Below, piece by piece: positions 9,619 to 18,781 of a stretch of 64,000 nt of DNA. The position numbers and the translations under genes are program-made. The stretch's first letter is position 1. Every line of letters begins with the position of its first letter. Below the pieces are notes generated by a model. It had not been told where the DNA came from, did no database searches, and saw only the letters and a list, made by a program, of their open reading frames with translations. Source of the DNA: Desulforhabdus amnigena (GTDB lineage Bacteria > Desulfobacterota > Syntrophobacteria > Syntrophobacterales > Syntrophobacteraceae); the NCBI RefSeq assembly GCF_027925305.1, contig NZ_BSDR01000001.1:1205001-1269000 (forward strand). The letters are read 5' to 3'.

Positions 9619-9695
9619 GGCGGTGTAGCTCAGGTGGTCAGAGCATACGGCTCATATCCGTAGTGTCCGGGGTTCGAAGCCCTGCACCGCCACCA
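9619..9695 (+). tRNA. tRNA-Met (anticodon CAT), elongator type
   Basis: A complete 77-base cloverleaf: acceptor stem GGCGGTG paired with CACCGCC, D-arm TAGCTCAG, anticodon arm TACGG-CTCATAT-CCGTA with CAT at 9653-9655, and T-arm CGGGGTTCGAAGCCCTG. The terminal CCA is encoded (9693-9695). The G1:C72 pair excludes initiator tRNA. A CAT anticodon could also belong to the lysidine-modified tRNA-Ile2; elongator Met is preferred on overall resemblance. A terminator follows 13 bases later. Confidence 0.93.
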
Positions 9696-9708
9696 AACGA
9701 AATCAATC

Positions 9709-9744
9709 GGGGTCTCCATGCCGGGCGTGGAGCCCCATTTTTTT
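9709..9744 (+). terminator. Rho-independent terminator after tRNA-Met
   Basis: GGGG-T-CTCCA pairs with TGGAG-CCCC around a short GC-rich loop with one bulged base, and is followed by seven T residues (9738-9744). Placement right behind the tRNA supports it. Confidence 0.85.
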
Positions 9745-9868
9745 ATTGCAATATGGCCTATTATTCTTTAATATTTATATACTTAATGCTGGAAAGCTCG
9801 AACAATATGTATATTTCAAGACGTTTCATTCTTCATGATTCGGCAACACGGAAAGAAAGGGATACAAA

Positions 9869-10156
9869 ATGACACTAACGAAAGCGCATATAGTCGAAAA
9901 CTTGTTCGCAAAAAATATTTTTACCAAGACCGAATCGGCTCAAATTATTGAAACGCTTTTTGAAATCGTCAAGCAAACCCTTGAGTCCGGTGAGGATGTC
10001 CTCATCAGCGGCTTCGGTAAGTTCAGCGTAAAAGAAAAAAACCAGCGTCGCGGCCGAAATCCCCAGACAGGAGATCCCATCATGCTTTCGCCTCGTAAAG
10101 TCGTTACCTTCAAATGCTCTGGAGTTTTACGCGAAAGAATCAATGCAGGAAAATGA
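9869..10156 (+). CDS. ihfA: Integration host factor alpha subunit (HU/IHF family)
   Basis: A 95-residue nucleoid protein that binds and sharply bends DNA, supporting sigma-54 activation, replication and recombination. The family layout is complete: an N-terminal helical dimerisation part (MTLTKAHIVENLF), the strand motif ISGFGKFSV, the RRGRNPQTGDPI beta-arm with the intercalating Pro, and the C-terminal helix. The arm and overall sequence favour IHF alpha over HU. GAAAGGGA lies upstream of the ATG. The gene is monocistronic, closed by a terminator at 10301-10329. IHF would be relevant to the sigma-54 promoter found at 35858. Confidence 0.88.
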   Translation: MTLTKAHIVENLFAKNIFTKTESAQIIETLFEIVKQTLESGEDVLISGFGKFSVKEKNQRRGRNPQTGDPIMLSPRKVVTFKCSGVLRERINAGK

Positions 10157-10300
10157 TGGAGGGTGTTCCGCTATCCATGAAGTGCCCGGTGATGAAGGCA
10201 AAGCCATGCTTGCGGCAAGGTTTGTTCCTCTATAATGTACAAATATTCATGTTCTTGTTTTTTGCGTTCTTCCGGCAAGTTTTTTCACTTCGACTGTCGA

Positions 10301-10329
10301 GCCCCTCATAATGATGCAGGGGCTTTTTT
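10301..10329 (+). terminator. Rho-independent terminator downstream of ihfA
   Basis: GCCCCT (10301-10306) pairs with AGGGGC (10318-10323), followed by six T residues. It lies 145 bases after the ihfA stop; no other plus-strand gene lies between. Confidence 0.8.
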
Positions 10330-10372
10330 GTTATGAGGAACCAAGTTTTTCAATCCTGTCAAAGAATCTTCC

Positions 10373-11728
10373 TTAAACGGTGAGGCAGCTCGTTTCTAGG
10401 CGCCTGCTGATATATTCCACCTGGCGTTTCATCTTATTGTTTTTCTCTTCAATCTGTTTACTCAATCCGTTCACTGCGTACAGAACCGAACTATGACTCC
10501 GGTTGAACGATTTTCCAATGGCAACCAGAGACTCGGTCGTATACTGCCGACTCAGGTACATTCCAATCTTCCTCGCCATAGCGATTTCTTTTTTCCGTAT
10601 TGAAGATTTCAATTCTTCCATGGAGATCTGAAAGCTCGCACAGATGATTTTCTGAATGTGCTCCACGGTGATCTTGGGCAGATGGTTCAGCATGGTCTGT
10701 GTGACTTCCTGAGCCAACTGCATCGAAATCGGGATGCCCAAGATATTACTTTTGGCCATCATGCCCACGAGGCAGCTTTCAATCTGGCGAATGTCTCCAC
10801 TGATTCGCTCTGCCAAAAACTCGACAACCTCCATGGGGAGACGAACATTCTCCGTCTTCGCTTTACGCTTGATGATCTCGATCCTGGTCCTGAAATCGGG
10901 ATGTTCGATAGGAGTCATAAGGATTCCACTCAATCGGGACTGAAGCTCTATGCTCAGTTTGGGAATATCCTTGGGGTAGGCGTTACCCGTACAAAGGACC
11001 TTCTTTCCCCTGTCCATCAGTTCGTCCAAGGTATAGACCAGTTCGCTCTGAACCTTTTCCTTCCCGCTCAGGAACTCAACCTTTTCCAGCAGAAGAACAT
11101 CGCATCCTTTACGGAACTTGTTCTTGAAGGCTTCAATACTGCCGTGCTTGAGGGAAAAAATCATTTCATTGGCAAACTGCTCGGCCGTCACATACTGCAC
11201 ACGGAGGTCCGGCTTTTGCTGAAGGAATAAATTGCCCACCGCATGAGACAGATGACTCTTTCCCAAGCCGGTGTCCGCCAAAAGATAAAGAGATTGATGG
11301 TACTGCTGCCGGCTGGTGGCCATCGCCATGGAGGCCGCATAAGCAAAATGATTGCAGTTGCCCACTACAAACTGGTCGAAAGTGAAGCGGGGATTAAAGG
11401 CGGGACCCGAACGCTTGATCAAGTCATGAAAGGAGATCTGTTTGGGTCCATCCTTTTCTTCCTCGATTTTCTCCAATTCCAGCTGGTTTTCCCGAACAAT
11501 CTGATATTCCAGTCTTCGAACCTGGGGTAACTGCTTTTCAGCGATCTCGAGGAGTTTTCTTTCAAGCTTTTCGCGCACCCATTCTATGTGGAATCGATTT
11601 CGACATCCCAGGACCAAACAGCCCCCTTCGATGCTCAGGGGATCGATGGTAGACACCCAGAGATCGTATTGACCTTTTGAAAGGGTCTTCTGGATTTTCT
11701 TTTTAATCTCTTGCCACTCTTGGACCAT
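10373..11728 (-). CDS. dnaA: DnaA-family replication initiator with divergent Walker B and DNA-contact motifs
   Basis: The 451-residue protein has the full DnaA architecture: domain I (WQEIKKKIQ...WVSTIDPL), a linker, the AAA+ core with Walker [10 protein letters not shown] at about 152-160, and a C-terminal duplex-binding domain ([11 protein letters not shown]...SHSSVLYAV). Several key positions differ from the usual family. The Walker B acidic pair, normally Asp-Asp, is Glu215-Lys216 (VLLLEKVEF); sensor I reads TGNAYPKD; and the DNA-contact signature, normally RDHTTV, is RSHSSV. The arginine of QSRLSG and the sensor II Arg (GDIRQIES) are kept. The ATG at 11728 is used since homology begins there; longer starts to 11854 are unsupported. 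No dnaN, recF or gyrB is adjacent, so it may be a second DnaA or a DnaA-derived regulator. Confidence 0.85.
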   Translation of the reverse strand: MVQEWQEIKKKIQKTLSKGQYDLWVSTIDPLSIEGGCLVLGCRNRFHIEWVREKLERKLLEIAEKQLPQVRRLEYQIVRENQLELEKIEEEKDGPKQISFHDLIKRSGPAFNPRFTFDQFVVGNCNHFAYAASMAMATSRQQYHQSLYLLADTGLGKSHLSHAVGNLFLQQKPDLRVQYVTAEQFANEMIFSLKHGSIEAFKNKFRKGCDVLLLEKVEFLSGKEKVQSELVYTLDELMDRGKKVLCTGNAYPKDIPKLSIELQSRLSGILMTPIEHPDFRTRIEIIKRKAKTENVRLPMEVVEFLAERISGDIRQIESCLVGMMAKSNILGIPISMQLAQEVTQTMLNHLPKITVEHIQKIICASFQISMEELKSSIRKKEIAMARKIGMYLSRQYTTESLVAIGKSFNRSHSSVLYAVNGLSKQIEEKNNKMKRQVEYISRRLETSCLTV

Positions 11729-12367
11729 AATGAATTGAATTCCCTTCTCTCTCCGAGAAAAATGAAAGAGATGTCTAAAAGGTTTTCCGCAAATTCTGTT
11801 CTGTTCGTCCACACAATAGAGAATCGAAGGCAAAAGAACACCCTCAGAGAGCACTCTTTATGTTCTCTATACCTTAAAGGAAGGACTTAACAGTTTTAAC
11901 CAATTGAATTTGAAGCAGAAATAGTTGAGGCTGTCGTAAATCCCAAATGAAAGTCTTTTATCCACTTCCGAAAGTCACGCGTGTTACATAACCAAGAATT
12001 TGAATCCGGTCAAAGTTGATCTGACGAGTTTGAAGGAAGATCGAAGAAGGAGACTTAATTCCAAAAATTCACCACAATGAATGGATGTTAGACTCTAAAA
12101 TGTCATAAGGTATTGAGAGTAGAGTGCTTTTTTTTGATCTGATTTACTTTTTATTTTCATGGACTTATATTCTCTTGCGCTTAATGTTCTCCAAAATGGG
12201 ATATCTCAAACTTCTGTTTTCTTCGCTTTTCTCATAAAATCATCCCAAGGGCTTCCCAAATCCTGGAAGATGAAGATAAGTATCTTGAATTGGGTGGGCT
12301 TTTCCATATTCGCCTTCCACCAATATTTTTTTCTCCCTGAATCCTTGCCGACACTGTGCGCGATCTT
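11729..12367. other. Intergenic region upstream of dnaA with one DnaA-box-like site
   Basis: This gap contains no supported gene; a 71-codon plus-strand frame at 12159-12374 has no recognisable features and is not called. TTATCCACT at 11958-11966 differs from the DnaA-box consensus by one base and lies upstream of dnaA, which would fit autoregulation. A cluster of boxes expected of a replication origin is not seen. The region is A/T-rich toward 12120-12160. Confidence 0.4.
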
Positions 12368-12535
12368 CATATGAAAAAGGCTCATGGTTCATGATAACAT
12401 CGCTTTTCAAGAGCGTTTCCCGCTTCCCCTATTGCCCGGCATCTCTTTGCCTTTTTTTCATTTTTCGTTATGACCGTTCCGGCCATAGGAAGTTAATTTA
12501 CATTTTTTCATTCTTTCTCTTGCCAGGTATCTTTT
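12368..12535 (+). repeat. Dispersed intergenic repeat, copy 1
   Basis: This stretch, starting CATATGAAAAAGGCTCATGG, closely matches a second copy at 31638-31815 in the same orientation. Shared blocks include GGCTCATGGTTCAT, CGTTTCCCGCTT, CATCTCTTTGCC followed by a T-run, and TGACCGTTC. Similarity is strongest from 12368 to 12485 and fades after that. Both copies lie directly upstream of a gene on the same strand (the HD phosphohydrolase here, an alcohol dehydrogenase there). A frame open through it would extend the HD protein, but the lack of homology argues against translation. Confidence 0.65.
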
Positions 12536-12597
12536 CTTTGAAATATCCTTATGCAGGTTTGGATGAAAAAGTTCACCCTGGAAAGCGAAGGATTACA

Positions 12598-13242
12598 ATG
12601 TACACGCTAGCAACCCCAACGCGCGATCAGTGCTTCAGGCTCATAAGACAGATCGGCATGCCTCCTCATATTCAGAGACACAGTTTGATGGTCGCTGAAA
12701 TTTCTTTGTACCTGGGTCGTCTGTTGAAGGTCCAAAACCCCGGTCTGGACCTCGACCTGCTGCAGGCATCCGCCCTATTGCACGATATCGCCAAGGCTCC
12801 CAGCCTCGTTACCGGTGAAAGTCACAGCGAACTGGGGGCCAAGATGCTCGATGACCTGGGATATATGCAGATTTCGCCCATTGTGAAAGAACATGCCAGC
12901 ATGGAGGCGGATCGCCTCATAGGCCCCATAACCGAATCATTGATCGTAAATTATTCCGACAAACGGGTAAAACATGATCAGATCGTCTCACTGGAAGACC
13001 GGTTTTGCGATCTGATGGACCGTTACGGGAAAACACAGGAACACAAGGATCGAATCTGGAGCAAGCTTGGACTCTATTTGGCGTTGGAGAAAAAGATTTT
13101 CGCACAACTCCCCATAGACCCTGGGGGGAGAGAGTTGATGAGCCTTTCTCCACAAAATCATGCAGGGATTGAATCGGAGCATTATGACTGGGAAAAAATT
13201 GAAAGTGGCGTTATTGGCCGGTGGCAAATCCGCCGAGCGTGA
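12598..13242 (+). CDS. HD-domain phosphohydrolase
   Basis: A 214-residue soluble protein with the HDIG-type metal phosphohydrolase fold: His in HIQRHSLMVA, the HD pair in ALLHDIAKAP near residues 60-66, a further His in ESHSELGA and in KEHASME, and the distal Asp in NYSDKRVKHD. These are consistent with hydrolysis of phosphate esters or nucleotides; the substrate cannot be read from sequence. The ATG at 12598 has AAGGA eight bases upstream; the longer frame from 12391 runs through the dispersed repeat and is rejected. Its 3' end overlaps ddl by 59 bases, so the two are cotranscribed and coupled. Confidence 0.8.
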   Translation: MYTLATPTRDQCFRLIRQIGMPPHIQRHSLMVAEISLYLGRLLKVQNPGLDLDLLQASALLHDIAKAPSLVTGESHSELGAKMLDDLGYMQISPIVKEHASMEADRLIGPITESLIVNYSDKRVKHDQIVSLEDRFCDLMDRYGKTQEHKDRIWSKLGLYLALEKKIFAQLPIDPGGRELMSLSPQNHAGIESEHYDWEKIESGVIGRWQIRRA

Positions 13243-14119
13243 GGTTTCCCTAAAGAGCGGAGAACAGGTTTTTCAAGCACTCGATAAGGATCGTTATGAT
13301 ATTTCCCGCTACGATCCCCGAGACGACTTGCCGCGCCTTGCCCAAGATGCCGGAAGCATTGATGTCGCGCTCATCATTTTGCATGGAAGACTGGGTGAAG
13401 ATGGAACGATACAGGGGTTTCTCGAATCCCTCGGCGTCCCCTATCAGGGCAGTGGTGTTCTTGGAAGTGCCGTCGCCATCAATAAAATATTGAGCAAAGA
13501 GCTTTACGGGCAGGCCGGGCTACCGACCGCTCCATACGCCATATTGGACAGGAACCACCCGGAAAACATTGAAGATGTGTTGAACCGCCTGGGGCTCCCT
13601 CTGGTCATAAAACCGGAGCATGAGGGGTCTAGCATCGGTTTGAGCATTGTCAGGACGGAAGACCAGCTGCCCAAAGCATTGCAGGATGCATGGGGTTACG
13701 ATCGTCGTTGTCTGGTCGAAAAATTTATCCGGGGAATCGAAGTAACGGGTGGCGTTCTCGGGAACGATGAACTTCAGGCCCTTCCTTTGATCGAAATCAT
13801 TCCCGGAGAAGGGTATGAGTTTTTCGATTATAAAGCCAAATATACTCCCGGAGCATCCAGGGAAATCTGCCCGGCCCGCATATCTCCGGAACTCACTGCC
13901 AGAGCGCAGGAACTAGCCAAACGCGCCCACCGGGCTCTCTTCTGCAGAGGATACAGCAGAACCGACATGATCATCGACGGCGAGGAGATCTATATCCTCG
14001 AAACCAATACCATTCCGGGCATGACCCAAACCAGCCTGTTCCCACAGGCGGCAGCCGTTGCGGGCATTTCTTTTTCCAACCTGCTTGACAAACTGATTGA
14101 ATTGGCGCTGGAGAAGTAG
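13184..14119 (+). CDS. ddl: D-alanine--D-alanine ligase
   Basis: An ATP-grasp enzyme of peptidoglycan precursor synthesis in the cytoplasm, joining two D-Ala. The 311-residue protein shows the family blocks: VALLAGGKSAEREVSL at the N-terminus, LHGRLGEDGTIQG, the ATP-binding KPEHEGSSIGLS, YKAKYTPGASREICPA, and the metal-binding ILETNTIPGMTQTSL. The ATG at 13184 is preferred because homology begins at MTGKKLKVALL and GGAG precedes it; a start at 13160 would add eight residues. It begins inside the HD-domain gene, an unusual partner. Confidence 0.95.
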   Translation: MTGKKLKVALLAGGKSAEREVSLKSGEQVFQALDKDRYDISRYDPRDDLPRLAQDAGSIDVALIILHGRLGEDGTIQGFLESLGVPYQGSGVLGSAVAINKILSKELYGQAGLPTAPYAILDRNHPENIEDVLNRLGLPLVIKPEHEGSSIGLSIVRTEDQLPKALQDAWGYDRRCLVEKFIRGIEVTGGVLGNDELQALPLIEIIPGEGYEFFDYKAKYTPGASREICPARISPELTARAQELAKRAHRALFCRGYSRTDMIIDGEEIYILETNTIPGMTQTSLFPQAAAVAGISFSNLLDKLIELALEK

Positions 14120-14138
14120 CTTTTAGGATCTGGATTTT

Positions 14139-14191
14139 GGAATCCTGAACCGTTCAGCGGATTCCAGCAAATTTCCACCTGTTTTTTTTTT
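14139..14191 (+). terminator. Hairpin with distal T-run after ddl
   Basis: GGAATCC-TGAAC pairs with GTTCA-GC-GGATTCC (14139-14165) and a run of ten T residues follows at 14182-14191. The T-run is 16 bases from the stem, so this is a weaker terminator call, but it sits between convergent genes. Confidence 0.5.
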
Positions 14192-14202
14192 CGAAAAGCG
14201 AG

Positions 14203-15807
14203 TCACAAGATGTTGTTCACCTGAAGGCACTTGAGCTCATAGGCCTTGGAGAGAACCGACATGAAGGTCTCGAAAAAGGGAGCCTCCGTCCGAACCTGTA
14301 TAAGGCTCTCCGGAGGTGCTTCCTCCAGCGGTTCAAAGCTTGCAACCATTTCCGGGAGATGCTGCAGACGGGCATCGGACAGTCCCGGACGCGATTCGCG
14401 GCCTTTCAATCTTTCCCGCATCGTCTCCTCACTACACGTACATTCTATGAAGAGGACGTTGGTGTCGAGATCCGCAGCCAGCTGCTTGACATCTTCTCTC
14501 CATTTACGATGCGAATAGGAAGCATCGAGGATGACGGAATGTCCCTTCTTGAGCTCTTCCTGGGCTCTGAAAAGCATTTTCGCATAAATCCTCTGACGTA
14601 GCTCGGGCCGATAGGCTCCCTGGGCAAACGGTACAACTTCCGCCTTAGGGAGATGCTCCACGCCTTCTTCTTTCCGAATGCGATCCGACTGGAAAACCGC
14701 AATCTCCAGCGCCTTCGAAACCTGCAAGGCCAGAGACGATTTCCCCGTCGCGGGAAGGCCGCAAAAGACCCATAGAGTCGGACGACTGAAGCGGATGGCG
14801 TAACGATAGGCCAGGTTCAGGTAGGCATCCGCCTGTTTCAACGCCGCTGCATGTTTTTCCGATCTTTCTCCCCTGGAGGGGAGGCCAAGACAGGCAACTT
14901 TCAGCTTTACGACGGCACGGTAGGCTGCATAAAAATCAAGGAGCGCATAAAGGCCGGGATCATTGGCCTCCTTGGCATAGGCAGCCAGAAAAATCCGGCT
15001 CATTTCCGGATGACCGAGATTCTCCATGTCCATGTATAGAAAAGCCAGGTCACAAACGACATCTCCATATCGAAAGCGATCGTTGAATTCAATGCAATCT
15101 ATGATTTGAATGCCATCGGAAAAATAGATGTGTTCAGCGCGCAAGTCCCCGTGACCGTCGCGAATGCGCCCCTCACGCACACGCCCAGAGAAAAGGTCCG
15201 CCCAATTCTCGAAAAAAGCACGGCTGGCCTGTCGGATGAACTCCCAGGGCTCCCGTTGGATCACATCATCAACGTAGGGTTCGATCTGCCGGAAATTTTC
15301 TTCCATATTGATGGCGATCACTTCCGTATGGCCAAAATGATCTATCGTGACATTCCGATCACATCGGTCGTAAAATTCCGCAAGGTGGCGCCCCAACCTT
15401 TCCATTTCCTCCGGATGAACCAACCCCTTTTGCAGAAGCATGTGCAGATTGTCATCGTCTTGAAGCTGCTTCATTTTGACAGCATATTCCACCGTCTTTC
15501 CATCTCCCCCCAAGGAAATCCGGCCCTGCGGATCCTCGCGGATCGGAACCACCCCTTCATAAACGCCACGGCTGAGTCGCTGATTGAGAATCACTTCCTG
15601 ATGGCAGAAATGTCGACGGGCATCGAGGGTCCGAAAATCCAGAAAACCGAAATCCACCGGTTTTTTCAGCTTATAGACCCATGGTCCTGTCAGGAACACT
15701 GCAGATATATGAGTATCTCGACGCTCCAGGCAGGAAACCGGATGCGGATAGAGTGCAGGATCTGCCATTGCCTGGCAGAGTCTTTCAAAATGCTGCATTG
15801 CCTCCAT
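14203..15807 (-). CDS. Bifunctional protein: aminoglycoside-phosphotransferase-like kinase domain plus P-loop kinase domain
   Basis: The 534-residue cytoplasmic protein has two enzymatic halves. Residues about 30-320 resemble small-molecule kinases of the APH fold, with a catalytic-loop-like RDGHGDLRAEHIYF and a metal site in IDCIEFNDRFRYGD. Residues about 345-520 form a P-loop NTPase with Walker A GLPATGKSS, like gluconate/shikimate-type kinases. This pairing corresponds to COG2187 plus COG0645, whose substrate is unknown. Starts at 15807 (GGGGTGAG upstream) and 15798 (GGAGG upstream) are both plausible. It is convergent with ddl; no operon partner. Confidence 0.82.
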   Translation of the reverse strand: MEAMQHFERLCQAMADPALYPHPVSCLERRDTHISAVFLTGPWVYKLKKPVDFGFLDFRTLDARRHFCHQEVILNQRLSRGVYEGVVPIREDPQGRISLGGDGKTVEYAVKMKQLQDDDNLHMLLQKGLVHPEEMERLGRHLAEFYDRCDRNVTIDHFGHTEVIAINMEENFRQIEPYVDDVIQREPWEFIRQASRAFFENWADLFSGRVREGRIRDGHGDLRAEHIYFSDGIQIIDCIEFNDRFRYGDVVCDLAFLYMDMENLGHPEMSRIFLAAYAKEANDPGLYALLDFYAAYRAVVKLKVACLGLPSRGERSEKHAAALKQADAYLNLAYRYAIRFSRPTLWVFCGLPATGKSSLALQVSKALEIAVFQSDRIRKEEGVEHLPKAEVVPFAQGAYRPELRQRIYAKMLFRAQEELKKGHSVILDASYSHRKWREDVKQLAADLDTNVLFIECTCSEETMRERLKGRESRPGLSDARLQHLPEMVASFEPLEEAPPESLIQVRTEAPFFETFMSVLSKAYELKCLQVNNIL

Positions 15808-15986
15808 AAGGGCTCACCCCGGGTGCGGATTCAAAAATATGGGCAAACTCGGGAACGCTTAAGACGAGACATATTCAAAACCGGTGAGTAGAATACAACA
15901 ACACGCCAAATAGAGTAGGATCTTAGAGAAGTTCAGATGGAGAATTGGAACGAGGCGTCCCGAATTTCATCACCTCCGCGATAGTT

Positions 15987-16760
15987 TCATTTGTGCCGTT
16001 CGATGCATGCGTAAGCGCTATGATTATGAATAGATTCAAAATTTTCCACATCTACCTTAAACCACAAAACATTGGCGTCTTTCTTCAATGCCTTGGCGAC
16101 ATCACGCACGACGTCTTCCACAAATTTGGGATTCTCGTAGGCTCTTTCTGTAACGTATTTTTCATCGGGCCGTTTCAGAACGGAATACACTTCGCAGGAT
16201 GCACAGTATTCAACCAGTTGGACAAGGTCTTCGATCCACATGAATCGTTTGAAGCGGACAGCGAGACGTACCATCCCTCTTTGGTTGTGAGCCCCATGAA
16301 TGCTGATCTCCTTGGAACAAGGGCAAACGGTGGTGATGGGAACGTTTACTTCGAGAACCAGGTCACAGTCATCGTTCTGGTCCCGGCAGGCCGCCACACG
16401 GCAGCCATATTCCATGAGCCCTGCCGTGGCCGTAATGGGTGAGAGTTTCTTGATGAAGTATGGAAAACTGATCTCGAGGTGGGCCGATTCAGCCTGAAGC
16501 TTCGACTGCATTTCTTCAAGAATCATGGAAACCTCACGAATGTCCAGGTTGCCGTGGAATTCATTCAATATTTCAATAAACCGGCTCATGTGAGTGCCTT
16601 TGAACTCACGAGGCAGATTTACGTACATATTGATGCACGCTACGGTATGCTGCGCCCCGTTATTCTTATCCATTACCGTAAGAGGGTAACGGATATCCTT
16701 GACTCCGACCTTATCGACCCTGATGTTCCTGTGATCCATCTGATTTTGCACATCGATCAT
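15987..16760 (-). CDS. folE2: GTP cyclohydrolase, FolE2 (type IB)
   Basis: Converts GTP to 7,8-dihydroneopterin triphosphate for folate and 7-deazaguanine synthesis, using a metal other than obligate zinc. The 257-residue protein shows the T-fold signatures: NMYVNLPREFKGTHMSRF, the catalytic-Cys segment ITTVCPCSKEIS, HGAHNQRG, and VLKRPDEKYVTERAYENPKFVED. The start at 16760 is chosen for GAGGGA at proper distance; ATG 16772 is the alternative. It is the last gene of a three-gene unit (DUF3786, cooC, folE2) with gaps of 21 and 23 bases. It would feed QueD. Confidence 0.93.
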   Translation of the reverse strand: MIDVQNQMDHRNIRVDKVGVKDIRYPLTVMDKNNGAQHTVACINMYVNLPREFKGTHMSRFIEILNEFHGNLDIREVSMILEEMQSKLQAESAHLEISFPYFIKKLSPITATAGLMEYGCRVAACRDQNDDCDLVLEVNVPITTVCPCSKEISIHGAHNQRGMVRLAVRFKRFMWIEDLVQLVEYCASCEVYSVLKRPDEKYVTERAYENPKFVEDVVRDVAKALKKDANVLWFKVDVENFESIHNHSAYACIERHK

Positions 16761-16783
16761 GGAATCCCTCATGTATGCTATTC

Positions 16784-17569
16784 TTAAGATGCAGCAACCG
16801 TCCTGATTTTTTGCAGATTTTCTGCAATTTCTTCAAGACTGGCACGGGTTTCCTCTTTCAGATCCTCGGGAAAGATTCCCTTGAGGTCCGCTTCGATCAG
16901 CTGATCGTCATATGGGATAAACCCAAGGAACCGATAGTCCGGCAAACTCCTGGTCAAAAATTCTCGATCTTTTTCTCCCCTGATTTTATTCCCCACCAGA
17001 CCAATATTCGTGAGCCCGATATCCAAACCCAGATCTTTTATCCTGAGGGCAGTCTCAATGCTGCGTCGTCCCGGTTCCACAACGATAATGAGGCAATTCA
17101 CCGCCTTGGAAGTCCCGCGGCCGAGGTGCTCGATTCCAGCCTCCATATCCATGACGACGATTTCGTCGCGTCTGAGAATCAGGTGTTGAACCAGATTTTT
17201 CAAAAGAACGCTCTCAGGGCAAACACAACCCGTTCCCCCTTTTTTCACGCCGCCCATCACCATGAGACGAATGCGCTCACCGCTGGGCACCGCCAGCTTT
17301 TCAGGAAGGTCATCTACCTGGGGATTCAATTTGAAAAATCCTCCAAAGCTCCCGGGAACGGATCCTGTCCGCTCAGCCACAAGCTCTTTCATTTTGGCGA
17401 TGGGAACAATATTGGACGCATCTTTGATGCCGAGACCATGTCCCAGATTGGCATCGGGATCGGCATCAATGGCGAGCACGGTGTTTCCTTGACCTGCAAA
17501 CCATTTCACCAAGAAAGCGGAAAGAGTGGTTTTCCCAACTCCGCCTTTACCACTGACTGCAATTTTCAA
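16784..17569 (-). CDS. cooC: CooC-type ATPase for CO dehydrogenase nickel insertion
   Basis: A 261-residue MinD/ParA-family ATPase. The deviant Walker A GKGGVGKTTL is at the extreme N-terminus, followed by DADPDANLGHGLG, the CxC metal-binding segment in TGCVCPESVLL, and a Walker B-like VVMDMEAGIEH. This order is typical of CooC/AcsF, which loads nickel into the C-cluster of carbon monoxide dehydrogenase. A TTG start at 17569 is chosen because GGAGG lies eight bases before it and the product then begins MKIAVSGKGG like its homologues; GTG at 17584 is the alternative. No CODH genes are in the window, so the target enzyme is encoded elsewhere. Confidence 0.87.
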   Translation of the reverse strand: MKIAVSGKGGVGKTTLSAFLVKWFAGQGNTVLAIDADPDANLGHGLGIKDASNIVPIAKMKELVAERTGSVPGSFGGFFKLNPQVDDLPEKLAVPSGERIRLMVMGGVKKGGTGCVCPESVLLKNLVQHLILRRDEIVVMDMEAGIEHLGRGTSKAVNCLIIVVEPGRRSIETALRIKDLGLDIGLTNIGLVGNKIRGEKDREFLTRSLPDYRFLGFIPYDDQLIEADLKGIFPEDLKEETRASLEEIAENLQKIRTVAAS

Positions 17570-17590
17570 TGTCTTATCCTCCACTGGAAT

Positions 17591-18244
17591 TTATTTGAAG
17601 AGAGCCGCAGCTTGCAAACCCCGGGCAATGCCCATGAGACGATAGACAACCATCCCGCTCACCACGGCAATATCTTCCACAGCCAATTCGTTCTGAATCG
17701 CTGAATCAAACAATATACTCGCTTCCGGTTCAAATTCTTCATCCCCCTCCCAGAGAACGATTTGAAGGGCAATCCGGGGAAACACCTGGAACGCCATTCC
17801 CACATCACCCGTTTCTACGGGGAAACCTCCAAGCCTTTGCGCACACGTCCGAAAGAGATCCGCATCTTTACCAAACGTGGCGAGAAACGGGTCTCGTGCC
17901 CTTCGCTGAAAGGCGTCGAAATAAAAATGACCATCCGGAATCTGACGAAACGTGATGAGCTCCCCCGTCGCCGGCTTCCCCGTCGCATGAAGGAGATAGT
18001 GACAAATGAGGATCTTTTCCGGTAAGGGAACTTCTCCCTCCTGCCCGTCTCTGACCACATCCACCGACTCACCCACCTGAACGATTATCGGAGTCCCGAG
18101 AAATGAAAGCTTCAACCCTACAACTCCGTTATCGGAAGCCGCGATATCCACTTCAGAAGCTTTCGCCAGATCCGTCAGGTTTGATTTCTTGAGCTCCAAT
18201 GCTGCAAGCCGAAAGGATTCCTTATAATCGTCTATTCGAGCCAC
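17591..18244 (-). CDS. DUF3786-domain protein
   Basis: A 217-residue soluble protein of unknown function. The pattern LILCHYLLHATG-like (here ILICHYLLHATGKP), LITFRQIPDGHFYFDAF, and LPRIALQIVLWEGDEEFEPEASILFD fits DUF3786, which I recall accompanying acetyl-CoA pathway genes. The GTG start has AGAGGGGG upstream. It is the promoter-proximal gene of the unit with cooC and folE2, so a role around CO dehydrogenase or corrinoid proteins is a reasonable inference from context only. No Cys ligand cluster or membrane segment is seen. Confidence 0.65.
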   Translation of the reverse strand: MARIDDYKESFRLAALELKKSNLTDLAKASEVDIAASDNGVVGLKLSFLGTPIIVQVGESVDVVRDGQEGEVPLPEKILICHYLLHATGKPATGELITFRQIPDGHFYFDAFQRRARDPFLATFGKDADLFRTCAQRLGGFPVETGDVGMAFQVFPRIALQIVLWEGDEEFEPEASILFDSAIQNELAVEDIAVVSGMVVYRLMGIARGLQAAALFK

Positions 18245-18781
18245 CCGATTCCCCCTCTCTTTTCAATCTTGAGTACGAACCCAGCTCATCCGCGTTCTCA
18301 CTGCAGGGCTCCACAAAACCAGATAAACTGCAACTGCAGAGGCACATGTTCGAGCATACCTTGACATCATCTTTCCCCCTCACCACCACTGTCTGGATCG
18401 GTCGAAAAATATTCGCTCTCAGTGCCGGCAACAAAACTTTGGCTCTGAAATGCCGTTTTTTTTCATTATATGTTTCAGCCGTCATATAAATCAACATATA
18501 GTTCCCCCGGAACGTTTCCGGTTCGTTCTTCCAGATGTCCCGTTCCTTGAAATCCCGTGATCCGGTGATTATGCAATGGTTGGTGTACGCACTCTTGTAG
18601 AAGTGGCGTTCTTACAGCGATTAAAGATAGTCACGGCGAGGCCCCCCTCTGACAGAAGGTTCAATTCTCAGGCGTGCGGAGTATATGAACGGCTTACAAG
18701 TATTGCTCTTGATCGCATTGAAGAAGTTTTGCCAGTGATAGCTTTCTTTCAATTTTCAGGGAAATAGAGGAGATATGATTT
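18245..18781. other. Intergenic region between divergent units
   Basis: No supported gene. A 91-codon minus-strand frame (18222-18497) overlaps the DUF3786 start and shows no recognisable pattern. The region must hold the promoters of the DUF3786-cooC-folE2 unit and of the selenoprotein-thioredoxin unit; I see no clear repeat or riboswitch. Confidence 0.4.

Noticed and set aside
12391-12597. Longer N-terminus for the HD-domain protein
   Set aside because: The extension runs through the dispersed repeat shared with 31638-31815, has no homology, and the ATG at 12598 has a good ribosome site.
11729-12597. Replication origin next to dnaA
   Set aside because: Only one near-consensus DnaA box is visible and there is no dnaN or typical A/T-rich repeat array.
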